Positions 52,250 to 61,185 of a DNA stretch of 64,000 nt are shown one piece after another. The stretch is from Nocardiopsis sp. CNT312. GTDB taxonomy: Bacteria > Actinomycetota > Actinomycetes > Streptosporangiales > Streptosporangiaceae. The position numbers were made by a program, and so were the translations under genes. Location: NCBI RefSeq assembly GCF_000515115.1, contig NZ_AZXF01000019.1, positions 84,300 through 148,299 on the forward strand, given 5' to 3'. The notes under the pieces are model-generated. The model had not been told where the DNA came from and searched no databases. It saw nothing but the letters and a program-made list of their open reading frames with translations. The number at the start of each line of letters is the position of its first letter. Position 1 is the stretch's first letter.

Positions 52250-54261
52250 CCGGGGGCGACCTGTGGTGGCACCAGCCGTTCCAGATGTTCCAGACCAATC
52301 TCAGGGAGATCGACGCTGACCTGGACGTGCACAGGGTCCTCGACTACCTGGAGGAGTTCGGCGCCGGTGCCTGGCTGCTCAGCGTCGGGGGCATCATCGC
52401 CAACCATCCCTCGGACCTGGAGTTCCAGACCCGCAACCCGGCGCTGGCACGGCGCCCCTCCGGCGACCTCGTGGGCGACGCGGTGGCGGCCGCGAACGAG
52501 CGCGGTGTGCGCGTGCTCGCCCGTATGGACTTCTCCAAGGTCGACCACCGGCGGGCCGAACGGCACCCCGAGTGGTGCTTCACCGGAGCGGACGGCACAC
52601 AGCAGGTGTACAACGGCCTGACCAGTGTCTGTCCCAGCGGGGACTACTACCAGCGGCACCTCTTCGCCGTGGTCGACGAGGTCCTCGACCGCTACCCGGT
52701 GGACGGTTTCTTCTTCAACTGGATGTCCTTCAACGAGGTCGACTACAGCGGGGCGCACCGGGGGACCTGCCACTGCCTCCCCTGCCAGCGCGCCTTCGCC
52801 GAGTTCGCTCCCGGCGTCGCGCTGCCGACCGGACCCGGCGCGCCGACCTACCCGGTCTGGAAGCGTTTCGCGGCCGGAGTCCTGGACGATCTCACGGCCC
52901 GGGTCAGGGCGCACGTGAGCCGCCGCAGGCCAGAGGCCCCGCTGATCCTCGGGGACCGCGCGGACATCGTCTTCCACGAGGCCAACAACGCGGTCGGCCG
53001 CACGCTGTGGCACCACCGGACGGCCGAGCACGTGAGCGCGGCCCGTACCTTCCGACCGCACGTCCCCGTGCTCACCAACTCCGTTGGCTTCGTCGACATG
53101 CCGTACCGCCTCGCCGGTGAGGACCCGAACCACTTCGCCCAGTTCCTGGTCCAGGCGATATCGAGGGGGGCGAACCCCTCCACCTACATCATGGGGACCC
53201 CCGACGACGTCACCTACGAGTGTCTGGAGACGGCCTCTGAGATCACCCGTTTCCACCGCGACAACGCGGAGGTCTACCGGGACCTGAGACCCTCGGCGCG
53301 CGTCGTCCTCGTCCGTCCCGATCCGCTCAAGCTCGCCTCACCGAGGATCGAGGAGGCCACCGAGGAGTTCCGCGGACTGTACTCGTCCCTGGTTGAAACG
53401 CACGTCCCCTTCGACGTACTGCCCGAGTCCCGGCTCCCGGACGTGCAGGAGCAAGGGCGGCTGGGCGCGTACGGACTGATCGTCCTACCCGACCTCGGCC
53501 CGTTGGCACCGGAGTCGGTGGAAGCCCTGGACCGGTACGTCTCCGGAGGCGGAAGTGTGCTGGGCACCGGCTCCAGCGGCTTCGAGGGGGACGGGTACCA
53601 ACTGGAGGGCGCTCCGGTGCTGAAGAGGACGGCGGTCCGCGACACCGTGGAGTCCGTGCGGTCCATGCACTTGCGCCGACCCGGCGAAGACGGCCGCGGG
53701 CCGAGGGGTGACCTCCCGGTGCTGGGCGCCTTCCACGTCGTCGAGCCCGTCGCGGACGCCGACACCGGCCTTCCGGTCCTGTCCCGGGCACCCTACGGTC
53801 CGCCGGAGAAGTGCCACGGCCACCTGCCGCTCGACCTCCACGGTGTCCTGCGCGGCGCGCGGGGGAGCGGGCGCATCACCGTCATGCCCTGGACCCCGGG
53901 CCGGGCCTACCGCCAGGTGGGGATCGGGGGCCTCCGGAACGTCTTCGTGGACGAGGTGACCCGCACGGCAACCGGGCCCGTCCGTGTCGAGACCGACCTA
54001 CCCGAACAGGTCGAGGTGGTGCTGGGCACATCGGCGGCCGGGGGAGTGGTGCACCTGGTCAACCACTCCGGTGACGTGCCCCAGGGCTTCCGGGCGCCGC
54101 TTCCGGTCGAGGGGCGGCGGCTACGCGTTCCTTGGTGGACCGAGCAGCCGGACTGGGCCCTCCGGGCGGCTACCGCGCTCGACGGAGAGAGCGGGGCGGC
54201 GCTGCCGCGCATCGGCCTGTTCGAAGTCCTGGTCGCGCGACCGGCCGATCGCGGCGTGTAA
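52246..54261 (+). CDS. GHL6-type putative glycosidase (second)
   Basis: This 671-residue protein is a distant paralogue of the preceding gene. Its TIM-barrel part has WWHQPFQMFQTNLREIDADLD, VLARMDFSKVDHRRAERHPEW, VDGFFFNWMSFNEVDYSG and a double cysteine motif CHCLPCQRAF. The trimerisation-like part has YGLIVLPDLGPLAPESVE and YVSGGGSVLGTGSSG. A C-terminal beta domain ends the protein. No signal peptide is visible. ATG 52246 overlaps the previous stop (ATGA). Two different enzymes of this type in tandem suggest stepwise cleavage of a branched or modified saccharide. Confidence 0.72.
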   Translation: MTGGDLWWHQPFQMFQTNLREIDADLDVHRVLDYLEEFGAGAWLLSVGGIIANHPSDLEFQTRNPALARRPSGDLVGDAVAAANERGVRVLARMDFSKVDHRRAERHPEWCFTGADGTQQVYNGLTSVCPSGDYYQRHLFAVVDEVLDRYPVDGFFFNWMSFNEVDYSGAHRGTCHCLPCQRAFAEFAPGVALPTGPGAPTYPVWKRFAAGVLDDLTARVRAHVSRRRPEAPLILGDRADIVFHEANNAVGRTLWHHRTAEHVSAARTFRPHVPVLTNSVGFVDMPYRLAGEDPNHFAQFLVQAISRGANPSTYIMGTPDDVTYECLETASEITRFHRDNAEVYRDLRPSARVVLVRPDPLKLASPRIEEATEEFRGLYSSLVETHVPFDVLPESRLPDVQEQGRLGAYGLIVLPDLGPLAPESVEALDRYVSGGGSVLGTGSSGFEGDGYQLEGAPVLKRTAVRDTVESVRSMHLRRPGEDGRGPRGDLPVLGAFHVVEPVADADTGLPVLSRAPYGPPEKCHGHLPLDLHGVLRGARGSGRITVMPWTPGRAYRQVGIGGLRNVFVDEVTRTATGPVRVETDLPEQVEVVLGTSAAGGVVHLVNHSGDVPQGFRAPLPVEGRRLRVPWWTEQPDWALRAATALDGESGAALPRIGLFEVLVARPADRGV

Positions 54262-54317
54262 CTTTGTCAAACAAGTATTCATGAATTATTGACATACTAG
54301 ATTTGTCCCGGAAGTAT
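54255..54317 (+). promoter_or_regulatory. AT-rich promoter and operator region ahead of the sugar ABC transporter
   Basis: TGTCAA at 54265-54270 is mirrored by TTGACA at 54289-54294, and ATTCATGAAT lies between them. TTGACA may also serve as a -35 box with AAGTAT at 54312-54317 (17-base spacing). The low GC and inverted half-sites make a second promoter, beyond readthrough from 50009, likely for the transporter genes. Confidence 0.5.
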
Positions 54318-54373
54318 GTCCTGTGAGGCTGCACACTCACTCGGGTGACATCCCCCGCAGCGAAGGGAATGTG

Positions 54374-55657
54374 ATGAAGAATTTCAACCGGCGCTCGTTT
54401 CTGGCGTTGACTGGTATGGGTGCGCTGGGCGCCACCGGTCTCATGGCCGGCTGCGGCAGCGGATCCTCCGGGGCCACATTGCGCTACGCCTGGTGGGGAA
54501 ACACCGTCCGCCAGCAGAACTACACCCGGGCCCTCGAGGAGTTCCAGGAGGCGCACCCCGAGATCACCGTCGATCCGGAGTTCGCTGAGTACGGTGCCTT
54601 CCAGGAACGCATGACCACGCAGATGGCCGCCCGTAACGTCGCGGACATCTTCTGGATCGCCTCCTCCCAGGTCATGACCTATGAAGCCAATGGTCTGTAC
54701 CGTCGGCTCGACGACATCCCCACCCTCGACCTGTCCGACTACAGCGACGACGACATCGCGTCCTTCTCCTTCGACGGCGAACTCCTGACGATGCCCCACG
54801 GGGTCTTCGCGCCGGTCACCCGGTTCAACGAGACCTTCCTCGAAGAGGACGGGGTCGAGCTGCCCGGCGAGGGCTGGACCTGGGACGAGCTCTCGGAGTT
54901 CCTGATCGACTACGCCGCGGACAACCCCAACGGCCGCCGCGGGGCGAGCTACACCCCCGACCAGGACATGGCTCTCGAGGCGTGGCTGCGGCAGAGGGGC
55001 CAGGACCTGTGGACCGAGGACGGCTCCACCGGGTTCGACGCGGAGGCGCTCGGCGACTGGTTCGAGTGGTGGCGCGTCCTGCTGGACGAGGGCGCCGTGC
55101 TGAGCCTGGGGGAACAGGAGGGTATGCAGCCCGACTTCTCCGCCGTCGGCGACAGCATCCTGCTCAACTTCGGCAGCTCCAACCACATCATCGACGAAGC
55201 GGCCATGTTCCCTGACTACAAGTACCGGCTCCGCTCGGTGCCCGTCGGGGAGGGAGCCGCGGACGGTCACCGATTCCTGTACTTCCCCCGGCTCGCCATC
55301 TACTCGGGCATCGACGACGACCGGGTCGAGGCGGCCGGCCAGCTGGTCAACTACAACGTCAACAACAGCGACTTCCTGCGCACCGTGGGGCTGACCATGG
55401 GAGCCCCGCCCAACCCCCGGCTCCTCCAGGAAGCCTACGAGTTCGCCTCCGAGGACGAGGTGGAGATGCTGGGGGTGGTCGAGGCCGTCCGTGAGGAGGA
55501 GCGGCGCCCCCGCTACGAGGCCCCTCCCGGCACCGGCACCTGGCGAGAGGCCCTGTCCCGTGCCTCGGAGGGCATCGCGCTGGGCAACGCCGGGGTGTCG
55601 GAGACCGCCGAGTCCCTCATCGCCGAGATCCAGTCCGGCATCGACCAGGGGGCGTAG
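54374..55657 (+). CDS. Sugar ABC transporter substrate-binding lipoprotein
   Basis: This 427-residue family 1 extracellular binding protein has a signal peptide with a twin-arginine-like start (NRRSFLALTGMGALG) and a lipobox GLMAGC near residues 23-28, so it should be a lipid-anchored, Tat-exported receptor. The mature part shows LRYAWWGNTVRQQNYTRALEEF and the usual WTWDELSEFLIDYA. AAGGGA precedes ATG 54374. Two permeases follow. No dedicated ATPase gene is in the operon, which is common for actinobacterial sugar importers that share MsiK. Confidence 0.9.
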   Translation: MKNFNRRSFLALTGMGALGATGLMAGCGSGSSGATLRYAWWGNTVRQQNYTRALEEFQEAHPEITVDPEFAEYGAFQERMTTQMAARNVADIFWIASSQVMTYEANGLYRRLDDIPTLDLSDYSDDDIASFSFDGELLTMPHGVFAPVTRFNETFLEEDGVELPGEGWTWDELSEFLIDYAADNPNGRRGASYTPDQDMALEAWLRQRGQDLWTEDGSTGFDAEALGDWFEWWRVLLDEGAVLSLGEQEGMQPDFSAVGDSILLNFGSSNHIIDEAAMFPDYKYRLRSVPVGEGAADGHRFLYFPRLAIYSGIDDDRVEAAGQLVNYNVNNSDFLRTVGLTMGAPPNPRLLQEAYEFASEDEVEMLGVVEAVREEERRPRYEAPPGTGTWREALSRASEGIALGNAGVSETAESLIAEIQSGIDQGA

Positions 55658-55660
55658 GGC

Positions 55661-56581
55661 GTGGCATCGCTGCTTAAGCGCCGCGCGCCGTGCCCGGGGT
55701 CCGTTGAGCGCCGCCGGGGGCGCGCGGCCTACGTCTTCCTGATCCCCTGGCTCCTCGGACTGGGCCTGGTGACCGCGGTCCCCCTGGGGGCCTCGCTCTA
55801 CCTGGCCTTCACCGACTACAACATCCTCGGGACGCCGTCCTTCACGGGACTGGACAATTTCGAACGGATGATCGGCGACGAGCGATTCTGGGCGGCCTCA
55901 TCAGTCACCGCGCGGTACGTGTTCATCTCTGTTCCGCTGCAGCTGATGTTCGCCCTGCTCCTGGCGGTGATGCTGGACCGAGGTCTGCGCGGGCTGCCCT
56001 TCTACCGGGGCGCTTTCTACCTGCCGTCGCTGCTCGGGGCGAGCGTCGCCATCGTTATCCTCTGGCGGGAGATCTTCGGTCACAACGGGCTGGTCAACGA
56101 CGTGCTGGCCTTCGTGGGGATCGAGGGCCAGAGCTGGCTCCAGAACCCCTCCACCGCGCTGTCCACCCTGATCGTGCTCAACGTGTGGACCTTCGGTTCC
56201 CCCATGGTCATCTTCCTGGCCGGTCTGAGGCAGATCCCCGAGGAGTACTACGAGGCCGCGAAGGTCGACGGGGCCTCACGGATCCAGCAGTTCTGGCACA
56301 TCACCGTTCCGATGCTCACGCCCATCATCTTCTTCAACCTCATCCTCCAGACCATCGGTTCGTTCCAGACCTTCACCCAGGCGCATGTCATCAGCGGCGG
56401 TACCGGAGGGCCGGTGGACTCCACGCTCTTCTACACGCTCTACGTGTACCAACAGGGGTTCAGGGCGTTCGACATGGGTTACGCGTCTGCGCTGGCGTGG
56501 GTCCTGCTCCTGGTCATCGGCGCGGTGACCGCCCTCCACTTCATCCTGTCCAAGTTCTGGGTCTTCTACGGAGACGACTGA
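55661..56581 (+). CDS. Sugar ABC transporter permease (first)
   Basis: This 306-residue MalF-type inner membrane protein has six spans and the coupling motif EEYYEAAKVDGASRIQQFWHITVPMLTP near residue 192, which docks on the shared ATPase. A long N-terminal basic segment precedes the first span (AAYVFLIPWLLGLGLVTAV). GTG 55661 follows the binding-protein stop by three bases. The stop overlaps the ATG of the next permease (TGATG). Confidence 0.9.
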   Translation: MASLLKRRAPCPGSVERRRGRAAYVFLIPWLLGLGLVTAVPLGASLYLAFTDYNILGTPSFTGLDNFERMIGDERFWAASSVTARYVFISVPLQLMFALLLAVMLDRGLRGLPFYRGAFYLPSLLGASVAIVILWREIFGHNGLVNDVLAFVGIEGQSWLQNPSTALSTLIVLNVWTFGSPMVIFLAGLRQIPEEYYEAAKVDGASRIQQFWHITVPMLTPIIFFNLILQTIGSFQTFTQAHVISGGTGGPVDSTLFYTLYVYQQGFRAFDMGYASALAWVLLLVIGAVTALHFILSKFWVFYGDD

Positions 56582-57456
56582 TGATCGATGCCGCATCCGT
56601 TGCGAGCGCACGCGGTCAGCGGCAACGCCGCAGGCGGCGGTCCGCAATGCTCAAACACGCCGGCCTGCTGGCCCTCCTGGCCCTGATGATCTACCCGCTG
56701 GTGTGGATGGCTGTCAGCGCCTTCAAACCGGCGCACCTCATCCTCACCGAGCCCGGACTGATCCCCAGCGAGACGACGTTCGAGAACTTCCGGGACGGCT
56801 GGCACGCCCTCAACCGGCCGTTCTCGGTGTTCTTCCTGAACTCGCTCGTCGTGACGGTCGGGGCCATCCTCGGGAACCTGTTCTCGTGTTCGCTGGCCGC
56901 CTACGCGCTCGCCCGGCTGGAGTTCCGGCCGCGGCGCCTGTTCTTCGGGATCACCCTGGTGTCGGTGATGCTTCCGATGCACGTACTGATCGTCCCGCAG
57001 TACATCTTCTTCGCACAGCTCGGGTGGGTGGACACCTACCTGCCGCTGCTGATCCCGAAGCTGCTGGCCACCGACGCCTTCTTCATCTTCCTCATGGTCC
57101 AGTTCATCCGGGGCATCCCCCGCGACCTGGACCGCGCGGCGGAGATCGACGGCGCCGGCCCTTTCCGGGTGTTCTGGCACGTGATCCTGCCGCTCATGCG
57201 CCCGGCGCTGGTCACGACGACCATCTTCACCTTCATCTGGACCTGGAACGACTTCTTCACGCCGTTGATCTACCTGACCTCGACGGACATGTACACCGTG
57301 CCGGTCGCCCTCAGCTCCATGGTGAGCTCGGAGAGCCAGCAGGGGATCGGGATGCTGTTCGCGATGTCCCTGGTATCGCTGGCCCCGGTGATCGTGTTCT
57401 TCGTATTCGCGCAGCGCTACCTGATCCGCGGCATGGCCACCAGCGGTCTCAAGTAG
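56581..57456 (+). CDS. Sugar ABC transporter permease (second)
   Basis: This 291-residue MalG-type permease has the coupling motif RDLDRAAEIDGAGPFRVFWHVILP near residue 180 and six membrane spans. Its arginine-rich N-terminus (about 22 residues) lies before the first span. The ATG overlaps the previous stop by one base. It ends six bases before the convergent stop of the GntR/FadR regulator. With its partner and the lipoprotein it forms a complete importer apart from the ATPase. Confidence 0.9.
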   Translation: MIDAASVASARGQRQRRRRRSAMLKHAGLLALLALMIYPLVWMAVSAFKPAHLILTEPGLIPSETTFENFRDGWHALNRPFSVFFLNSLVVTVGAILGNLFSCSLAAYALARLEFRPRRLFFGITLVSVMLPMHVLIVPQYIFFAQLGWVDTYLPLLIPKLLATDAFFIFLMVQFIRGIPRDLDRAAEIDGAGPFRVFWHVILPLMRPALVTTTIFTFIWTWNDFFTPLIYLTSTDMYTVPVALSSMVSSESQQGIGMLFAMSLVSLAPVIVFFVFAQRYLIRGMATSGLK

Positions 57457-57462
57457 AAGGGC

Positions 57463-58152
57463 CTACTCCTTCTCGTCCGCCTCCTGGGACTCGGCCTCCA
57501 ACCGGTCCAGGAGGCGGCGTCGAGCGTGTTCCAGGTGTTCGGCCAGGCGCAGGGCGGCCTGGTCGGGCCTGCGCCCGCGGATGCTCTCCAGGATCGCCGA
57601 ATGCTCGTGCGCCACGGTGCTCGACCGCGTGGACCGGTGTGCCTGGAACCGGCCCATGGTCAGATGCACCTCGCCCATGATCAGCTCGTGCATCCGGCTC
57701 AGCCGCTCACTGGCCACACCGGCGACCAGGGCTGTGTGGAAGGCGATGTCGGCGTCCACCTGCTTCTCGAAGTCGCCCTCCCGGGCGGCGGCCTCGATCA
57801 GCAGCTGGGCCTCCTCGGCTTCGGACGGCACGAGCCCCTGGCCCGCCAGGAAGGTGACAGCGGAAGACTCGATGGTGCCCCGGGCGAAGAACAGGTCCCG
57901 GATCTCGTCCGCGCTGAACTCGGGGACGACCGCGGTCTTGTGCGCGGTCCGACGGAGGAGCCCGAGCATGGTCAGGCGCTCCAGGCACGCCTTTGCCGTG
58001 GGGCGCGCGACGTCGTACTCGTTGGAGATTCGCTGCTCGGTGAGCTTCTCGCCAGCGGAGATCTCCCCGTTGACGATGCGGCGCCGCAGGGACTGGTACA
58101 GGGCGTCGGTCAGGGATGAGGGTGCGAGTGCGAAATTGGCCTGTCGGTTCAC
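57463..58152 (-). CDS. GntR-family regulator, FadR subfamily (second)
   Basis: This protein of about 229 residues has an N-terminal winged helix (TDALYQSLRRRIVNGEISAGEKLTEQRI, then VARPTAKACLERLTMLGLL) and a C-terminal FCD domain with DADIAFHTALVAGVAS. It converges on the transporter operon. TCTGAC half-sites at 58178 and 58195 resemble the palindrome at 49998-50029, so it is probably the repressor of the glycosidase and transporter genes. I chose GTG 58152 because the repeats overlap the alternative ATG at 58191; that longer form would add 13 residues. Confidence 0.82.
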   Translation of the reverse strand: MNRQANFALAPSSLTDALYQSLRRRIVNGEISAGEKLTEQRISNEYDVARPTAKACLERLTMLGLLRRTAHKTAVVPEFSADEIRDLFFARGTIESSAVTFLAGQGLVPSEAEEAQLLIEAAAREGDFEKQVDADIAFHTALVAGVASERLSRMHELIMGEVHLTMGRFQAHRSTRSSTVAHEHSAILESIRGRRPDQAALRLAEHLEHARRRLLDRLEAESQEADEKE

Positions 58153-58402
58153 GCGTTCATGGTGCCACAGCCAAGTCTCTGACACATACATCTGTCTGAC
58201 CAGTTCACCAGTACTACAGCAGGTGAGAAGGTGTCCCCCGGTTTCCTGTGAGCACGGACACAGCGCCTCTTCGGCGGGCGGGGCGGGTGATGATGGTGGT
58301 TCCGACTCACAAGGACTACCTGGAGATTCCCGGCGGGTACAGGGAGCACTGTTTCGTGCCGGCGTTTATTGGAGGCTCTCAACCCTGGGAAGGATGAGAG
58401 AC

Positions 58403-58600
58403 ATGCCAGCACCGAGGAAGTACCCCGATGAGCTGCGCGAACGCGCCACCCGGATGGCCGTGGACGCCCGCCGGAACCCAGCCACGCGCCCAGGAGCGAT
58501 CGCCCGGATCGGCGACCGGCTCGGCGTCAACCGGGAGACCCTGCGCAACTGGGTGAGACAGGCCGAGGTCGATGCCGGAGACCGGCCCGGGACCACCCCG
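58403..58600 (+). pseudogene. IS3-type transposase orfA, 5' part
   Basis: From ATG 58403 the frame reads MPAPRKYPDELRERATRMAV and continues through a helix-turn-helix (RIGDRLGVNRETLRNWVRQAEVDAG), the N-terminal DNA-binding part of IS3 OrfA. After about 60 codons the homology stops abruptly at the deletion junction near 58600, and the frame continues as unrelated arginine-rich sequence. Confidence 0.75.
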
Positions 58601-58632
58601 ACCAGGCCCAGCGTCTGGCCGAGGCGGGGGCG

Positions 58633-58905
58633 GTGGCCTCGGTCGGGTCTACCGGCGATTCCTATGACAACGCCCCGGCCGACGCGTTCCGCTCCTTGTT
58701 CAAGGCCGAGTTAATCCGTAACCGCGGGCCATGGAGGGGGCTGGACGGGGTGGAGATCGCGGTGGCCGAGTACGTGGACTGGTTCAACCACCGCCGACTG
58801 CACGGCGAGATCGGTCTGCTCCCGCCGGCGGAGTTCGAGGACAGCTTCTATGGGCAGTGGGCCGGGTCAACAGAAGGCGAAGCGTTGGTTCCAAGCCTCC
58901 AATAA
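58633..58905 (+). pseudogene. IS3-type transposase orfB, 3' part
   Basis: This frame encodes the last 90 residues of a DDE transposase: GSTGDSYDNAPADAFRSLFKAELI, then AEYVDWFNHRRLHGEIGLLPPAEFED. That includes the final part of the catalytic core (SYDNA, then the glutamate in the K-AELI region). The earlier D and D residues are missing with the deleted centre. It ends just inside the right terminal repeat. Confidence 0.8.
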
Positions 58906-58928
58906 ACCCGGCACGAAACACCGGTCCA

Positions 58929-59978
58929 TTACGCCCTCACTCCTATCACCACACCGTTGGCCCCGGGGGCGTCGAAGTGAACCGTACGCACCTGGGCGCA
59001 GCCGACGTCGCGCAGCCAGCCCGCGTACTCGGCCGCCGTGTAGTTCCGACCCCAGGTGCCAACCAGCATGTTCATGCTCATCAAGGCCGCGTCCACCGGG
59101 CCGGACTTGTCGTCCGCGACCAGTAGCTCACTGATCATCACGGTGCCACCGGAGGGCAGCACGTCCATGCAGGAGGCGAGGATCCGCCGGTTCTGCTCCT
59201 CGCTCCAGTCATGCATGATCATCGACAGCAGTACGGTGTCGTGGCCGGTCGGCAGCGGATCAGTGAAGAAGTCGGCGCTCGTGGTACCGATCCTGTCGGA
59301 CATCCCGGCAGCCTCGATCCGATCCCGTGCCAGGTTGCACACGTGTGGCAAGTCCAGCACCGTTCCGCTCAACCGTGGGTGTTGCCGGCACAGCTCGATC
59401 ATCGTGTGCCCCGCTCCGCCACCGACGTCGAGGATGCGCCGTACGCCTGACAGGTCCAGCGCCTCCGCCATCCGGCGAGCTGTGAACGTGGAGAACGCGC
59501 GGAGTCCTTCCCAGAAGAACTGCGGGCGATTGCCCTCCTCGAACATGTTCCGGTCTGGGTCGGGCACGGGTTTGCTGGGTGCGTCGGCCCGTACCGCTTC
59601 GGTGGCGCGCAGCCAGCCAGGCGTGGTGTACTCGGCCACCATGCGTACGTAGTCACCAAAGTAGTCGGGTCGACCGGGCACCAGATAGTGGTCGGCCACG
59701 GCACCGTTACGGTAGCGCCCGTCGTGCAGCTCCAGCAGGCCCAGCGCGGTGCACGCGGTCAGCAGGATCTCGGCGGGACGCTCGCCGATGCCGAGCCGGT
59801 CGGCCAGTTCGGGGGCGGTGGCCGGACCGGTGGCGAGCGTCGCGAACACCCCGATCTCGATCGCCGCGGTCAAGGTCTGCGACCGCCACAGTCCGGTCGC
59901 CAGATCGATCAGCAGGGCCGGCTGCGGCGCTGTCGACCCAGGCGCGGTACTGCCGCTGAGGGTGGGGCCGGTGGTCAT
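58929..59978 (-). CDS. SAM-dependent O-methyltransferase (Methyltransf_2 type)
   Basis: This 349-residue protein has an N-terminal winged-helix dimerisation domain (LATGLWRSQTLTAAIEIGVF and APELADRLGIGERPAEILL) and a C-terminal catalytic domain with the SAM motif RRILDVGGGAGHTMIELC near residue 182 and LLSMIMHDWSEEQNRRIL, which contains the likely general-base histidine. It resembles small-molecule O-methyltransferases of antibiotic pathways. ATG 59978 lies one base after the P450 stop. It is the last gene of a three-gene cassette with a P450 and an adenylation-carrier protein; the IS remnant lies directly downstream. Confidence 0.85.
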   Translation of the reverse strand: MTTGPTLSGSTAPGSTAPQPALLIDLATGLWRSQTLTAAIEIGVFATLATGPATAPELADRLGIGERPAEILLTACTALGLLELHDGRYRNGAVADHYLVPGRPDYFGDYVRMVAEYTTPGWLRATEAVRADAPSKPVPDPDRNMFEEGNRPQFFWEGLRAFSTFTARRMAEALDLSGVRRILDVGGGAGHTMIELCRQHPRLSGTVLDLPHVCNLARDRIEAAGMSDRIGTTSADFFTDPLPTGHDTVLLSMIMHDWSEEQNRRILASCMDVLPSGGTVMISELLVADDKSGPVDAALMSMNMLVGTWGRNYTAAEYAGWLRDVGCAQVRTVHFDAPGANGVVIGVRA

Positions 59979-59979
59979 C

Positions 59980-61185
59980 TCAGTGCTCCTTCTCGGTGCG
60001 GAACCGTACCGGTACCCGGTCGAACATGATGTGCCGACCGTTCTCGAAATGCAGCTCGCCGGGTCCGTCCAAGTCGAACACCGGTAGCTGTGCCAGTAGG
60101 TCCAGGACCGCGACGAACTCCGCCCGTGCCAAGTGCACGCCCATGCAGTGGTGGATGCCGTGCCCGAGGCTGAGATGGTGGTGGGAGTTGCCGCGGTCGG
60201 GGTCGAACACGTCGGGATCAGGGAACTTCTCCGGGTCTCGGTTGGCCAGGTCGAACAGCAGTACCACCCGGGCATCGGCCGGGATGACAGTGCCAGCGAT
60301 GGTGACCTCTCGGGTGGTGACCCGCGTGAACCGGTCGGTCGGGCACCAGCGGCGTAGTGCCTCCTCCGCGGTGGCCAGGCGCAGCTCCGGCTCGCGGCGC
60401 AGCCGCAGTTGCAGCGCGGGATCCCCAGCCAGGGTGTGCACCAGCCGCGTGATCGAGTTCATCGTGTTGTCGTGTCCGGCAATGCAGAAGCTGACGATGA
60501 TCGAGTACAACTCCTCGTCCGGCAGCGGCTTGCCGTTCTGCCGCATCGCCACCAGTCGAGTAAGGTAACTGCCGTCCGGTTCGGCCCGTACACGGTCGAT
60601 CTCCTCGGACAGCAGGGCATGGAAGGCGGGCCAGAACTTGCTCGCGTCCCGGTCGGTCGAGATGTACTTCCACATCGTCCGCGTCGCCTCGCGGACCCGG
60701 CTGCGGCAGGACTCGGAGAGCCCGAAGGCGACGCCCAGCACCTCGATCGCGAACGGCTTGGCCAGCTCGGCCATCAGATCGCCGTGCCCGCGCTCGACCA
60801 CCGGTGCCAGCAACCGGGCCGTGATCTGGCGCAGCTCCGGTGTCAACGCACCGACCGCGTCCCGGGTCACCGGGGAGGCCATCCGTTCACGGATCTCGGT
60901 CTGCTGCGGCGGGTCGTAGTCGATCGGGGAGAACATCGGCATCCCCTCGGCCCGGGGGAAGTGCACGCCCCGGGCCGAGCTGAATGTGCGCCAGTCCGTC
61001 AGGGCGGCGCGTACATCCGCGTAGCGGGACAGGATCCAGATCCCGCCGTACGCGGGTGGCCAGGTCACGCCGCGGTCACGGATCTTGCTGTTGATCCGCT
61101 CCGCGGTCTGCGGGGTGTAGCCGGGGTCGTGATGGTCGAATGCGGTTACCAACCGGTCGGTGTCGTGCGTGGCCTCGGTGGTCAT
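59980..61185 (-). CDS. Cytochrome P450
   Basis: This 401-residue soluble bacterial P450 has an I-helix AGHDNT near residue 241, a K-helix EEALRRW, and a haem-binding loop [17 protein letters not shown] with the ligand Cys347. No membrane anchor is present. A stand-alone P450 next to an adenylation-carrier gene is the arrangement of NovH/NovI-like systems, in which the P450 hydroxylates an amino acid held on the carrier protein; that role is inferred. ATG 61185 overlaps a TGA in another frame (ATGA) and lies inside the 3' end of the adenylation gene as read. Confidence 0.88.
   Translation of the reverse strand: MTTEATHDTDRLVTAFDHHDPGYTPQTAERINSKIRDRGVTWPPAYGGIWILSRYADVRAALTDWRTFSSARGVHFPRAEGMPMFSPIDYDPPQQTEIRERMASPVTRDAVGALTPELRQITARLLAPVVERGHGDLMAELAKPFAIEVLGVAFGLSESCRSRVREATRTMWKYISTDRDASKFWPAFHALLSEEIDRVRAEPDGSYLTRLVAMRQNGKPLPDEELYSIIVSFCIAGHDNTMNSITRLVHTLAGDPALQLRLRREPELRLATAEEALRRWCPTDRFTRVTTREVTIAGTVIPADARVVLLFDLANRDPEKFPDPDVFDPDRGNSHHHLSLGHGIHHCMGVHLARAEFVAVLDLLAQLPVFDLDGPGELHFENGRHIMFDRVPVRFRTEKEH

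Larger units (their letters stand above)
58350..58920 (+). mobile_element. Internally deleted IS3-family element with both terminal repeats
   Basis: A 28-base left end at 58350-58377 (starting TGTTTCGTGCCGG) is matched by the reverse complement of 58894-58920, with a one-base difference in length. Between them lie the start of an orfA-like frame and the end of an orfB-like frame, with the middle missing. The element is 571 bases long, less than half the usual IS3 size. No target duplication was clear. It cannot make its own transposase, but intact ends could still be moved by a related element. Confidence 0.8.
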
